From NCBI RefSeq assembly GCF_003473485.1, contig NC_053046.1:34735332-34799331 (forward strand): DNA of 64,000 bases. Reading direction: 5' to 3'. How positions within the stretch are numbered: the first letter of the stretch is position 1; each line of letters starts with the position of its first letter. Position numbers and translations under genes: made by a program. The notes under the pieces are model-generated. The model did no database searches, was not told the origin of the DNA, and saw nothing but the letters and a program-made list of their open reading frames with translations. This DNA comes from Medicago truncatula. Its lineage: Eukaryota; Streptophyta; Magnoliopsida; Fabales; Fabaceae. Shown here piece after piece: positions 23,501 to 36,784 of the stretch.

Positions 23501-25731
23501 TTGTAACATGAACAACTAAGAGTCTGATTCTATGCTCTAAATTTTCTTGTAATCCAAATTATTTTCGACTCCATCAAGGTATAAAAAAAATACAACAGTG
23601 TAGTTCTCAGGAAGAGTAAATGCAAACCGTTTGATGAACAACTTACTTTCATTCAAAATTTTATTCAATATCAGCTCAAAATGTTAATCTTTTTTGGATT
23701 GAGTAAACTCATTTTATAAGGAAATTTCGGATGGTGTGAGTATCTCAAGCTGTATATTATTGTCGATATCCAAACTGTACATAAAATGTGCATATATCAT
23801 TATACACATAATATATCTATCACATCTTGTTGGGCTAGAGTTTGTTTTTTCTCATCACACTTATTACCGAGTTGCTTTCTTGAATTATAGATGTTTCCTT
23901 TATATTACTATCCCATACAGATATCTATAATGAGAAATAAGAATTGTTTGGTTATTCATAATTCATATGAATGACCAGAAAATACAAGACTCCTTTTGAC
24001 TTAACCTTTAAACTGTCAGGCTGATTTGCGCCTTGCTGACTTCCGAGCCAAACAACGTGCCATGGAAGATGCCCTTATGTCTTTGGAGGTGATATTTTAT
24101 ACTTCACATGTGTTCACTTTGAAACCTTTAATTTATAAAAACAAAAGTTTAAGCTCCAAATAAATAAACTTGTTCTATTACATCTATATTGCAGCTGATC
24201 AAAAACATCCATGATATGATGGTGAGCAAGACGTATAACTTGTAAGTCAAGTAACTTCCAATGTCATCTTATACATATAATAAATTCTATAATGTTTCGT
24301 ATGATGCTTGTTGGATATGACTCAGTTTTTTGATAAGTGGGCAGCATGGAGGGCGAAGCCCCCATGCTGGACCGTAGTATTTAAACACAAGCTGTACTCT
24401 ATAAGCCATAAACTTGATTAATAGAAAGATACAGCAGCCACTCATCTGTTTTCTTTTGAACCGAGGTTGCTCCTCTGACAATCTAGTGGTGCAGTCCTAT
24501 TTTCAGAGATAAGGGCTCTCTTTCAGAAAATAATGTCAGAGGTCGAATCATGCTTGAAAAGAACGGAAGAACCACAAATTCCTTTCCTGGGGATGTGACG
24601 GCAGAACGGATCACTGCCCTTCAGGTCTTTTCCATTTTCTTTTTGGGCTCTGTTTCTATACGAAACAGTTCCCCTAGTTAAGTATGAATCAGGAAACATA
24701 TCAATCATCACATACTAAGATTTTAGTATCTATAGGAAGCTTACTGGAGTATGGCATCAGCACTTTCTGAAGCAGATGGAATTGATTACACTGATCCTGA
24801 AGAGGTTAGCTTCACCATAAAGTTTGATTCATTTACGATAGATATTTGCAGTCACTATTTAAGTATTGATATTGAATACTCTTTTCTACTCGGAGCAGCT
24901 TGAGTTGTTGATCACAACTCTTATAGACCTTGATGCAATGGATGGTAAACAAAGCGTGTCTTTGTTGGCAGAGTGCTCGAGTTCCCCCGATGTCAGTACT
25001 AGGTAAGCTTCCTTTGATGTTAAATAGAAAAGTAAAACCTATAATATAATTTAAATGGCAAGCACAAATGCAAAATATTACGACCCTTACTAATTTTCAT
25101 TTTTTGCGTCTATGTGTGCATGTAAACTTGTAGACGAGCTTTAGCCAAGGCACTGGCGGCAGCACCGTCTATGTGGACTCTTGGAAATGCAGGGATGGGG
25201 GCATTACAGGTGGGTGACTTCGATTTGTGAATTTTTTTTTAAACTACTTTTTGACAATATTTACTTGTTTGTATTGACTCATTTGAACTTATCTATTGGC
25301 ATTGGTACTAGTGAAACTATTTAGCAGAGTTTATCAAAATGAAACAGGTTATGACATGTTCGTAAGCTGCTTTCAACTTATTTCCAAAAGTTCTCTTGAA
25401 TAGCTATTGAAAATAGGTTATAGTTTATATATAAACAATTCAACTTTATTTTGTCTTTTGTTATAGAAATAACTTATACATAAGCATTTATTCCACGAAT
25501 GCTTATTTAAGCTGTGTATCCAAACACGACCTACATAGTTTCATAGTTTCCCTATAGCAAAGTTGATGCATTTGGTTCTTGTTGTAGAGGCTGGCCGAGG
25601 ATAGCAATCCAGCCATTGCAGCTGCTGCATCCAAAGCTATTTATGAACTGAAAAAGCAATGGGAAATAGAAGAAGGGGATAGTTGGAGGTTTATGATGGG
25701 TGAAAGCACCAAGGAAGAAAATGAAACCTGA
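20576..25731 (+). CDS. Probable chloroplast senescence-associated (AAF-like) protein
   Basis: Twelve exons give a continuous frame of 447 aa: 20576-20898, 21102-21272, 21638-21711, 21959-22035, 22140-22211, 24020-24088, 24195-24241, 24507-24624, 24736-24804, 24899-25002, 25134-25209, 25588-25731. The N-terminus (MALTANKVSSGPIL, rich in Ser, Asn, Arg) looks like a plastid transit peptide. The rest is mainly helical: a charged segment (ARARKDTEKIDRGVKEKAK; LADFRAKQRAMEDALMSLE) and a C-terminal part resembling short alpha-helical repeats (LAECSSSPDVSTRRALAKAL; LAEDSNPAIAAAASKAIYEL). I match this from memory to the plant senescence-associated AAF family, whose biochemical role is not settled; the name is tentative. 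The exon 2 donor (21272) is the weakest junction. Three introns carry transposon-derived sequence. Confidence 0.8.
22492..22832 (+). mobile_element. TRIM-type miniature LTR retrotransposon in an intron
   Basis: Two related copies of a ~120-135 base LTR lie in direct orientation: 22492-~22610 and 22697-~22832. Both begin TGTTGAGAG and share ATATGGCCT, TCTCACC/CCTCACC, TTTTGTAGGT and GAGTT. Directly after the first copy is TGGTATCAAAGCC (22612-22624), close to the initiator-Met tRNA primer-binding site TGGTATCAGAGC. The internal region is only about 70 bases, so the element is non-autonomous. It sits in the 1.8-kb intron between exons 5 and 6 of the AAF-like gene. Confidence 0.75.
22948..23350. 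repeat. Local duplication of a ~140-base segment, second copy interrupted
   Basis: The segment at 22948-23090 (TTAACAAAAATTAGA ... GAGCATGGGTTGG ... GTGGCATGAT ... GTGTTTGG) recurs at 23117-23350 with substitutions. The second copy is interrupted by about 105 bases of a Stowaway-like MITE. It is wholly within an intron. Confidence 0.6.
23187..23292. mobile_element. Stowaway-like MITE, right end decayed
   Basis: It begins CTCCCTCCGT directly after TA and has inverted inner halves (ACAAAATATGAGCAAAAGT against ACTTTTGCTTATATTTTGT). The right terminal repeat is degraded to AACAGAGAG. CTCCCTCYGT ends and a TA target are typical of Tc1/mariner-derived Stowaway MITEs. The intact paralogous segment just upstream shows roughly what the empty site looked like. 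Confidence 0.7.
24309..24480 (+). mobile_element. Solo-LTR-like sequence, copy 2, in an intron
   Basis: It starts TGTTGGATATGACTCAG and ends CTCTGACA, and is related to the copy at 20043-20391. It lies in intron 7 of the AAF-like gene and ends 26 bases before the exon 8 acceptor (AG at 24505-24506), so the branch-point zone for exon 8 may lie in retroelement sequence. Confidence 0.45.
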
Positions 25732-28700
25732 AAATCTAATAATTAAAATGATACCAATTGAGAAATTATTTAAAACTTTACACTGTACAGCCTGAATGCC
25801 TTCCCAGAATTAAATCTAATGTAGGATTAACGGATCCAGATTGGTTGCAGTCACAAAATCATGCAGTCACTATTGTCGGTAAACGTCGATTATTAGATGA
25901 AGACCGAATGGTTTGTGTTTTAACCATCCAATCTTCAACGTACGGCCGAGATGACTACTGCAAGAAATGTTGACTGCATGCAGTCCATTTCAAGGATTAA
26001 CCCATATGATCATTGTAAGATGCCAATATGGTGGTTATATGCATTATTATTTCCTCATATATAGATGCATATTTGTAAGTTGTAACTATACTTGTTGTAA
26101 TGTAAGGACTTTCCTACATAATTTGCTCAACAGCTATGCTTTTATCTGGGTTGTTTAGACTTTCCTTTTGCCATCTTTGGCATAGAAATGCATTAAATAT
26201 TTTAAATTTGAACATATGTTCCAAAAAAATTGCTGATCATAATTCATAAACAACCATGACAAGCTGACTGTTAGTGATACTCATAAGTCATAAGTCATAA
26301 TCCACTATTTAGGATGACAGGGTAACTATTATGTTAAGTTTTGTTTTGAAATAATGGTCATTAAATAGTCACAGAAATGTAAGGAACCAAAATGTGTAGT
26401 GTAGTGTAGCTAATATAAATTACAGAATAGACAGAATTATCCCTAAAAAGTACTATATTTTGTAAAACTCAAAATGTCCAATGTTGCAGAATATATTTGT
26501 ATTTTTTTTCTATAAAAATAAATAAATTATATTCCATAAAACTCAGACTCAGAATTTGAGTTTTACGAAATATTAACTAAAAATAAACAATTTATTCAAT
26601 AAAAAGAAAATTAAATTTTAGTTTTATGGAATAATGTAAAACTTTAATTGAGTTATAAGAAATGTTGGTTTTTTTTAAAAATCATATTTCGTAATCTACT
26701 ATTTTTAGTTTTAATAAATATATTTTATATTATGCAAAAATGATGAAAATGTGTAGTGGACAAATTGAGAGCAAAGGGTATTTATAAAATTTCAAAATAT
26801 ATGAGGGTGGGGGTATGAAAATATGACTAAAAAAGTATAAGAAATACGAAGTACAAGTGTATAACTCTTTTTGCTGTTGATTAAAATTGAAAGTTATAAG
26901 CACAATTGTACCACAAAAATATATAATGTTGTCTGGGGGGCATGCATTGTTCTTTGATCTCATCGTCTAGCAAAATCTTAATCAGGTTTGATAACTTTGG
27001 TTAGGTGTATTAATTTACCCTTTGTTTTTTAGAGTTAGGAGTAATTATATTTACTACTTACAATCATCTAAGAGTTTGCATTATTTATGTACTTTGTCCT
27101 AGTAGTGAGCAATGTGTTCTTCTGGTGTTTTGACTAGTGGCATTTGTTAATAAAAAAAAGAAACTTAATTAATCAAGTAAACGTGGCTTAATGATGTCTC
27201 AACCATCTTTTAATTTCATTAAGGTATCAATTGATAAGATTTGATCAATTCATTAATATCTCTTTACATCTTAAATCCAGGAATGAACTTTTCAAAAGTT
27301 AAAGAAAAATTGGACCTAAAAAGCAAAAGGTGAAGGCAAGACTATGATCCCCACATTACATTATTTCTAATCTTTTTTCATACAAAAGAGCTTAAATCAC
27401 TGTCACAGTACCATTCAATTTGATTTAAGTCCTTCCCTTCTTTCAACTAACTTTTTCTTTTCAATTTAGCTTTTTCATAATGCCAACCACTGTGACACCC
27501 TTCTTCCATCATTCTTGCTCTTCACTTTAATCTTTTTAATAGAAGAATCCCAAGTCACTCATTGCTTCTTATGATGTTTTGTACATGATTAATTAATGTG
27601 AATACAAAGTTTATTTATATATTAATGATGTTGTAAATGTCTAGCTAAATATTTTTTTGCCTAAAAAAACAGTTCAATAATTTGAATGTTAGGGAATAAG
27701 CACTTGCTTTTTTCCCCTTCTAATCCATTGTATTTAGAGATTTTGACCCTATTATATGTCTCAAAGTATCTCCACAGTTTAGGTCGTTTGAATCTGCTAT
27801 GAAACTCATCCTTAAATCTACATTATGACATTAACTTATGCAATAAGGTTTATATCTCTCTTCAATCTTTCATGAAGTGTGCCCCTCCTAATATCTAATT
27901 GTTTTATTTAATTTTTTACAATGACTGCAGAAGCTTATTCAATAGAAGAGAGCGTATGTTTATAGTAATTTGACATTATAAAACATATAACAAATGTATG
28001 ACCTACTAGCCATTTTCATGAATAGTGGTGGGGACCACCTTGCGCGTGCAATGGTCCAAATTAACCAAATTAATGGAACAAGGGCTGTCTATGGTTTGTT
28101 TTGTAATTATTTTCTCTTAGATTGGTTACATTTTATCTTTAGCTTTTTGCTGTGTTGTTCATAACAATTAAGATGCATGTGAAGTGAACGGAAAAATAAC
28201 TCACCGCAAGAGATCAATATTTTGTGATTATTTATAAATTAATTAGGCATATAAAATTGATGGTACATCTTCATTAAACTCTTCAAAAAAAATAGTTTGC
28301 ATGCAACAATATTTTTTTTAGCACACATTAAAGACCTTCCAACATCTTAATACTCTTACTTAAATCACAAGCTTACGTTAACAAACTCGGCCGCATGCAA
28401 CAACATTAACATGTTATTATTATGTTGGGTTGTGAAACAACCAAAGGTAGGTATTATAATTTATATCACAGCTAAGATCCACTTTATCCTAAAGATAATT
28501 ATTAATTGTCCATAATATTACTGATACAGTGACAGAATCATTTGCACGTTTCTCTGACCCTTCTTCTTTTGCCAATTACAAAGCCTTTTCCTTCCTTTGA
28601 AAAAACAGTAGAAAACATAACACTTTTCTTTTGAACCTGTTTTGTTTTCTTTTGTGTACTATTGAAACTTCTTCTAATGTATGCATTTCTTGAATAACAT

Positions 28701-28756
28701 AAAACCATAATACGAAAGAAAAAAACCAGCATAATTTGGAAAAATTGGATAAAACA
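25732..28756. other. Intergenic between AAF-like and myosin-binding genes
   Basis: AT-rich, with no supported gene or RNA. The first few hundred bases are presumably the 3' untranslated region of the upstream gene and the last few hundred the promoter of the next one. CT-rich leader-like sequence is present at 28550-28700. Confidence 0.4.
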
Positions 28757-31700
28757 ATGGCTGCAAACAAGTTTGCAACCATATTACATAGAAACACCAA
28801 CAAAATAGTTGTAATTCTAGTGTATGCATTTCTTGAATGGATTTTAATTATCTTTCTTCTTCTTAACTCTTTGTTCAGTTATCTTATCACAAAATTTGCC
28901 AAAGGTTTTGGTCTTAAACCACCTTGTCTTTTCTGTTCAAGGCTTGATCATGTTCTGCATCAAGAGAATAGTAAGTTTTTTCAAAGTGATCTTGTGTGTG
29001 AAACTCATGCAGCTGAGATTTCAAACCTTGGCTACTGCTCTAATCATCAAAGATTAGCAGAAACGCATAGCATGTGTGAAAATTGCTTGGCTTCTAGGCC
29101 AAATCATCATGAAACTGAAAACTCATTTGGTATGAGACATAGGATTGGTTTTATTCCATGGTTAGGCCATGAAAAACATGATGAAAATGAAGAGAGTTTA
29201 AATAGGTGTTCTTGCTGCAATGAGAGCTTGAATAACCAAATTTACCCTCCTTATCTGTTGAAGCCTTCTTGGTATGATGGAAACTATTTAAGCAAAGGAT
29301 CACTCATTGTTGAATCAATAGAAGATGACAAAGAAGGCGAAAAATACATTGAATTTGAGATAAACAATGGAGAAGATCATGATCATGATGAACAGATATT
29401 AAATGAGCATCAGATATTTTCTGATATTGAAAGTTTTATCCTCAGAGAGGTGGCCGAGGATCGATCGAGTTCAGTTTCAAACTTGAACTCTGATGAAAAG
29501 GATGCAGAAAAAGATGAGAAGGAAGATTATCCAAGTGCTGTTGATGATTTTATTCATCTATTTTCTGATGCTCCTATTATGCAGGTTTCACATTGTGAAG
29601 ATAGATCACTTGAAATCATCAATATGCACTTTGAGAACTACAAAGCCATTGACGATGACCGGTTAGTACCTGTTAAGTTAATAGATTCTATCACTTGTTT
29701 AAATTTTGAATCATGCAAATGGAATGAGGATCTAGAGGAGGAGAAGGAGAAGATTCAAACTTTTGTCAGTGAGTCACCGGTTGAACCGCAGTCAAGTATC
29801 TTAGAAGAGGAAGTATTGCTCAAAATGGATGAGAATGCAGAGAAAACAAACATGAGGGAACTTGAAGAAAGTTTGGAAAATTCTATAACCTTAGAAGTTG
29901 AAGGGCTAAATCAGAATTCAGTACTTCAAATTTCTGTGAATGGTGATAATAGTACTGAAGAAGCCATAGAAGAACCAGATAATGCACAAGGTAAACATAA
30001 ATTGCTTGATGTATAGAGTTTTTGGAACTTTATTTCACATTTATGTTGTCCATCTTTCCTTTGCATGACATGTTTCTGTTGAATGATCATATTAGATATA
30101 TGGTGGTTATGAAATTAGCAAATTCTTGGTTATATGCAGTTGATCTTTTTCAATCTCAAGAATCGATCTGCTCGTATGAATGCACACAAGAAGATGAATC
30201 TGAATCAAGTGATGATGATGAGGCTGAAGCTCAAAATGCCTTTGAAAAATTCATTTCTCAGAATAAGCTAAGTATGTCTCACAGTTTATCCGACAATGAC
30301 AGAAATTTGGAAGCAGATATGGAAGAACAAGAAAATGCTCCACCAGGTACAAAGACAGTGCATGGGTTTTGTTGCTTCATGTCTCCTACTATGCTAGTTC
30401 ATTAATTATGATAATATATTTAGCTAAAGTAACTTAATTTATCACACATGTTTGGATCGGCTTATTTTATCTTCTGACGTAAGCACTCTTGAGATTGTTC
30501 GAGTGAGCTTATCGAAATCACGTATATGATATATGACAAATCCATAGACTGTTTTCAGTTTAATTTCATAAACTCACCAGAATAGTTCATGAAAACAACT
30601 TATAGTATATATGAAAACACTTTAAAATTATTTTTATTTAGTTATTTAATAAAAATAGCTTATTCGTAAGCATTTATTTGATAAGCGTTTATGCTATAAT
30701 CACTTAATTCAGATCTTTATCCAAACGGTATTAATCATTCATGACTTAAACATTTGCTTACACAGATAATCTGCCTCCATCTGAAGAACCAACCTACTCA
30801 AGTCAATGCATGCTAGAAGATCAATCTTCTTCAAGTGACAGTGAGGATGATACTGAAGTTCATAATGCATTTGATGAATTCATTGCACAAAATAATCTCC
30901 GTGAGTTTTTATATCTAGTACTTATTTTACCATATATAATTGTGAAGCACTTAATTCTTGTGAACAAATATAAATATTTCATTTTTCAATCTATCTAAAC
31001 TGAAATTGAACTCCATCAATGCAGATATGGATAAAACCGGTGTAAATGATAATGAAATGGCTGAGAAAACAATGTCAGCTGAAAAAATTGAGGAGGAAAC
31101 AATCCATCAATCATCAAAATGCTCGGAATCGTGTGAACTAGAAGAAGATAAACTTCCCGAAACTCCTAGGTCAGCAGATGCAATGCACTACATGCAGAGG
31201 AAATTGATACTCTTTGAGAAAACAGAATCAGGAGCAGAAGAATCCGTGGATGGTAGTGTTGCAAGTGAGGTAGAATACAGCGATCCGGTTTTAACAATCG
31301 ACCGGCTAAAAACATCCCTTAAAGCCGAACAAAGAGCTCTTAGTGCTATATATCAAGAACTAGAAGAAGAGAGAAGTGCCTCAGCAATAGCTACTAACCA
31401 AACAATGGCAATGATTACAAGGCTACAGGAAGAAAAGGCGGCAATGCAGATGGAAGCATTGCAATACCAAAGAATGATGGAAGAACAAGCTGAATATGAT
31501 CAAGAAGCTTTACAGCTTTTGAACGATTTAATGACAAAAAGAGAGAAAGAGAAGCAAGAACTTGAGAAGGAATTGGAAGAGTATAGGGAAAAAGTTATGG
31601 ATTATGAAGCAAAAGAGAAATTAAGAATGTTGAGAAGAATGAAAGATGGAAGTGTAAGAAGTAGAGACTCTTCTTGTTCTTGTTGCAACACCGGCTACAC

Positions 31701-32409
31701 CGATGAACTGTCAGTTGATCTTAACAATGAAGAAAAAGAACAGTATAACAATGCAAATGATGATACAGTTTCTAACTTGGAGGAGATAGCATTAGATTGT
31801 GTAAAACATGTAAGTGAACTTGATAGTACTTTAGAAGAATTTGAGGAAGAGAAAGCTTCTATTCTAGATCAACTCAAAGCATTAGAGGAAAAGATAATTT
31901 CATTGGAAGATGGTGAAGAATTTCTTGATGAGAGTTCATCAAGATATGGGGATCACAAAGAAGACTATTCTAATGGATTTTCAGATGATAAGCAATCTCC
32001 AAGAAGAACAATTGGTTCCTTGGCAAAGAAGTTACTTCCATATTTAGATGAAGCAGAGAATGAGAATGATGAAGAAGCATTTGCATTTGATAGAGAATTG
32101 GAGAAAGAATCAAATGATATGCAAATGCAAAACTCAGTTCCTATGATAAGTGAAATGGATAGCATGAAAGTGTGTATTGAAGAAGAGGTTGATCGCGTTT
32201 ATGACAGGTTACAAGCTCTTGAAACAGATAGAGAGTTTCTCCAACATTGTATGGGATCCATACAAAATGGTGGTGATGAAGGAAAGGATTTGCTTCAAGA
32301 AATCTTGCAACATCTTCGCGATCTTAAGAATGTCGAACTACGCCTTAAGAATTTGGACAATGATCCATCCACTATAGTTAAGTTGCATTCACCAAGCAAA
32401 GACTTGTAG
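28757..32409 (+). CDS. Myosin-binding protein with GTD-binding (DUF593) domain
   Basis: Four exons (28757-29990, 30140-30346, 30766-30900, 31025-32409) encode 986 aa. The N-terminus has a long hydrophobic anchor (about residues 18-45, VVILVYAFLEWILIIFLLLN), then a Cys-rich part (CLFCSRLDHV, CSNHQRLAETHSMCENC, CSCCNESL) typical of this plant family. A long acidic, low-complexity region follows. The GTD-binding/DUF593 coiled coil spans about residues 612-710 (DPVLTIDRLKTSLKAEQRAL ... EEERSASAIA). Known family members are membrane receptors that bind the cargo-binding tail of plant myosin XI and take part in vesicle movement and cytoplasmic streaming. Exons 2 and 3 end with the same acidic module (EAEAQNAFEKFISQNKL; DTEVHNAFDEFIAQNNL). 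The start ATG precedes MAANKFATIL; no in-frame upstream ATG is seen. Confidence 0.92.
30447..30730. mobile_element. Degenerate MITE-like element in intron 2 of the myosin-binding gene
   Basis: The ends show GTTTGGAT at the left and ATCCAAAC at the right, with AAGC/GCTTAT-type words repeated in both orientations inside. It resembles the TA-flanked element at 56922-57815. No target duplication can be set with confidence. Confidence 0.4.
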
Positions 32410-34365
32410 GCATAAGGTATATGCATTTTATATTGAATCTAATATAAATCTAGTTTTTTTGTTGTTGAAAGATTGCACTTAACTCCCCTAAAGTATGCAT
32501 GAATAATAACACACACTACAACTATTTTTAAACAAAAACTCAGCACTTTTATTTGTTGTCAATGTATCACTCTCCCCTTGGGTTTGTTTAAATGAAACAC
32601 ACATCACCTCTTAATAGAGTTGTTAAATCAGTCTGCTTGGCCCGACTAGCCACCAAGCCAACCGAGTCAGACCAAGGTTGTCCAATTGTTTCAAGCATGT
32701 AAATAAGGAGCCCAATATAGCTTAATGTATGGGTCCTTATGGAGTATGGTCGATCCTAAATTGACAGCTCTATCCTTTAATTAAGGAGAGATGAGTGTAA
32801 ACGAATGAATACCGTATTTTTATTTATAAAATAAAGGGTTAATGTTTCATTTGAACAAATTAATATAAAGGAGATAATAAGTGCAATTTTACTTTTTTTA
32901 ATCTTTGCATTAATGATTAATAGAACTGAAATATTTCACATTTCATTATATGCAGTTTGCTTTGTAGGAGATGATGATCATGAGGAAAATACACATGCAT
33001 GTAGGATTTCACATAGTCATTTTCACAATGTGCTTCATGTAGAAGCATGATAACCAAATTTTGTTGCAAAAAATGAGAAAAATACTTCTCCAATGGAGGG
33101 AGGAGGGATTTCTGGTATCATATCATGGTTTGTTAAATTGGTGATATGCATGCTACAAAGTTAAAGTATGTTCATATCTAATCTAAGGTGTGAGTTTGGG
33201 CTATCTACAAAAATTGTGTGAGGCTCATTATTTTGCAGGACAAGGTGAGAGAGAACATCATTTGGTATAATTGGGAAGTATAAGCTTGTAAACCTCGAGA
33301 GAAAATCATGTGTGGATCAATGTGTATGATAAATATACTTTCTACCTAACTACATACTCATATATTATATTTATATATCAATGATTAATTACATATCAAT
33401 AGAAGGCAAGCGAACAATAAGTTGGACTGCTAGGTCTTTTTGAATAGCAAAACCAATTCTTGTAAATCATCTGACAGTAAGCATGCAAACATGCAAAATG
33501 TTGATGATTTTTCTTAATGCATAGTACTAAATTTAACTAATGTTGGAGGTGGAAAAAGTAACTTCTGGATAATTTGTATATAATTGTGTCAGTGTTTCGG
33601 TTTCTTTCGTTTATCACAATAGAACGATTTGCTTTCAAATGGCTAATGATGTTCAAGTAGATATTTAAGGTATCACAACTCATTAATCATTCACATTAAC
33701 TTAATTAACCATGGTTTTGAAAATGATTCTCAAGTGTATATGTGAACATAGATCGATGTTAATGGATATCATGTATTAAGTATTGACCATATGAAAATCA
33801 TGTATATTTGAACACAATTTGGAGGATTAATGGATACAGATGTATATTGAAACACTTGAAAATTATGGTTAATAACATTCAAAATTAATTCCTTAAAAAA
33901 AAAAAATCAAAATTAATATGGTTAAATTTGTTCAAATAGATGGTTAATGGATTACCATATGTTGTTATGTTCATTTACCATATATTTAACATAATTAACG
34001 ACATATTTATTTAATCCATGTTAACAATATAAGCATTTGATTGGTATTGGGTTCAACATCACCAAATGTGTGTTCACTGACCTATTGATCTTTGGTTGAA
34101 ATATCAATTCACCTGCTTGAAATAGATTCTGGTTGAATCAATTTGGAGGAGCTAGAAGGACCTTTTTATAGTAACTGGTGTCTCTAGGCTAGAGATGATG
34201 TAAGAAGATTGGCTCAAAGTCCCCCTTTTTTGCTCCACCTACAAGACCCAATTACACCATGTTTAATTAACAAAAGGAGATAAAGTAAAATATTATATAC
34301 TCATTAAATCTGATTTGAGTGGAGCTATGGTGTTACTAAAATGAAAATTTTATCAATACATTTAG
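32410..34365. other. Intergenic, AT-rich
   Basis: 3' flank of the myosin-binding gene followed by unannotatable AT-rich DNA. No reading frame or RNA gene is supported. Confidence 0.4.
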
Positions 34366-35171
34366 TATGTTTGGTTTGACGGTGGTTAGAATTGATTTTA
34401 ACAAAATTGATTTTGATAGAACTGATTTTGGTTAAAAGTGAGTTGAGTGTATATTGATTTGTGTTTGGATACCTTTATGCAGAAATGATTCTTATTAATT
34501 TATTTTGTTTGGATGGTTGAGATCAAAATTGTTTTTGAAGGTATAATTACTAAAAGGGGTGTATTTAAACAATATATTTACAATTTTTGGTTTCAATCTA
34601 AACTATTTAAAATATACAACAGAAATTCAAATAACTTTCCAAAATAGAAATTAAATATTAAATCTATATTTTTCCTACTATAGATAATTATTTAATTTAT
34701 GCTGGTATAATTTTTTTTCATAGAGTCGTTCATTAATTTTAAAAATAAATGAATGCATACAAAGCTTAACCAAAATGTCTATATATAATATATAAATGTT
34801 AAATAATATTATGTAGAGTTATATTACAAAAAAGAAATTGTTGGTAGACTACAAAATAATTATTAGAGTTATATTGCAAAATTCATGTGTTTTGAATAAG
34901 CATCATGTGACAACAGTTGCTGGATTTATTTGGTTATCAATCAATGGGCAATTAAGTAAAAGGTTATTAAGAAAGATATATCAGAGGTCAAAGTTATGGT
35001 AGAATTGATTCTCTTAAAGGCAAAAGCTACAAATTGGAATGTTGGCTAGAATCGATTCTAGCAACAAGAATGGCTTCTCTATAAATGATCCAAAAATCTT
35101 TTTAGTACAATAGAAGTGAGTTTTAAGTGAATTGTCGTGCTTTTGAGGGTGCAAACAGGCATCCAAACATA
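34366..35171. mobile_element. Probable TIR element of about 0.8 kb
   Basis: TATGTTTGG at 34366-34374 is mirrored by CCAAACATA at 35163-35171. Inner parts contain repeated AGAATTGATT-type words in both halves. This fits a non-autonomous DNA transposon common in legumes. The terminal match is short and no target duplication is obvious, so the boundaries are tentative. Confidence 0.4.
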
Positions 35172-35974
35172 GGCTTAATAGTTTTTCGCCTTTCAAAAAG
35201 AAAAAATTTAGTGATTTTTCTGTGACTCAATTTGATTTATTATTTTTTTTAAGAAATTAAAATGAATTATATTACTATCAAAATACATTTTTTCTAACAT
35301 AAAACGTGTCAGAGAAGAAAACAAAAGTTACAAAAGCACCTGTAATTCAGACAAACGAAACATAAAGGAAAACAACAGTCAGTCGATACCCAAACACGTA
35401 AGAGGGTTAAGTCACCAACCATGGTAACTAAAAGCAACATTAGCAAACTCTGCCTTTAGTCACCAAAAAGAAAAAAAACTTAATATTATATGAAAGTTTA
35501 AGTGTTGAGCTTGCGTTGTTATTAAAAATCATGTTGTTCCTTTCCTTTCAAATAACTCAAGTGCAGGCAAGTCGGATCAGAAGCATACTGGAGCGTTTTA
35601 CTTTTGATACACCTACTAAGTTGCCAAACTGTAATAATTGAAACATTTTTAATTAAAGAGAAAAAATGTAACATATAAACATAAAATGTCAATTGAGTAT
35701 GAAAACTTACTAGTTATTGTAGTGGTGGCTGATTTGAATTTGACGAAATTTGGTGTTGGATGATTTGAGAGAGTTTTAGAGATTGAATGAGATGATGTAT
35801 GTTATATAATAACGTAACGTGAGTTAACTCACGTTTGTACCAACACAAGTTAACTCACGCTGGGTACCGAGCGCGAGTTAACTTACGATGATGTTATTTT
35901 TGGAAAATCAGGGTGGGAGTGAGCAAAAACTAAAGGGAGAAAAACAATTTTCTAAACATTTTGTACCTTAATGA
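35172..35974. other. Intergenic with a short GAGTTAACTCACG repeat
   Basis: Between 35820 and 35890 three close copies of a word containing AGTTAACTCACG or its variant occur (GTGAGTTAACTCACG, CAAGTTAACTCACG, CGAGTTAACTTACG), around the palindrome GTTAAC. No gene is seen. Confidence 0.45.
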
Positions 35975-36440
35975 TCCGGACCATGTTGGGCCTCGATCCT
36001 TTCAAATATATTTGATAGTTATTAAAAAATATGTATCTCTAAGACTTGAATTAGGAATATTCCACCATATTTGCGTGCATGAATTTTTGAAATGAAAATA
36101 AATTTTTTTTTTTTTTTATGTATGACTTACTCCTTTTTTATTATGGTAATTTTTTAAACTATGTCGCTTTGATAAATTTTATCTCATATTGCAATTTGAA
36201 GTAAAATAGACTAAAATTTAATAAATAAACCCATGAAGATAAAAAAAAAAAAAAAAAAAAACTATGGATATAATTCCAACTTTTGACTTGCTCAGATTAA
36301 AGTACAAAAATATATTTAAGAGGTTGGTGCCTCCCAACCCGTAATCTTATATACATATGTTTATAATCGGATTTGTAACAAGATAGTTAACAGACTGATA
36401 TACACGTATTCCAACTCTTATTTTAATAACGAAAAAATTC
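35975..36440 (+). repeat. Dispersed non-coding repeat, copy A
   Basis: This segment is clearly related along its length to 45355-45835 in the same orientation. Shared landmarks in order: GGACCATGTT, GATCCT, TCTCTAAG.CTTGAATTAG, CTTACTCC, TTATTATGGTAAT, CAACTTTTGACTTGCTCA, TTTAAGAGGT.GGTGCCTCCC, GTAATCTT. Neither copy is coding. In copy B it follows directly on a LINE RNase H remnant, so it may be LINE 3' untranslated sequence. Confidence 0.65.
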
Positions 36441-36784
36441 AAAATATTTTTTACTTGCTTATTTTATTAAATGGAATCCATATATTTATTATTTTCGTTC
36501 GTTTGGTTCAACGGAGGGGAGGAGAGGAATTTTAATAGAGGGGAGAGTAAGGGAGAAGAAGAGAGGAATTTTAACTAAAAATGTGTTTGATTCACAAAGG
36601 GAGGGGAGAAATTTTAAAATTAGTTTACAATGTTATCCTTAAACTTAATACATATACGAAAATGTTTGTTAACAATTTCATGGACGGACAAAAGACATGA
36701 ATACATTTAAGCCGCTTATTTTATCTCAAATTGGTTCATGTATTTTGCTCCATGTATCGTATTATATATATATATATATATATA

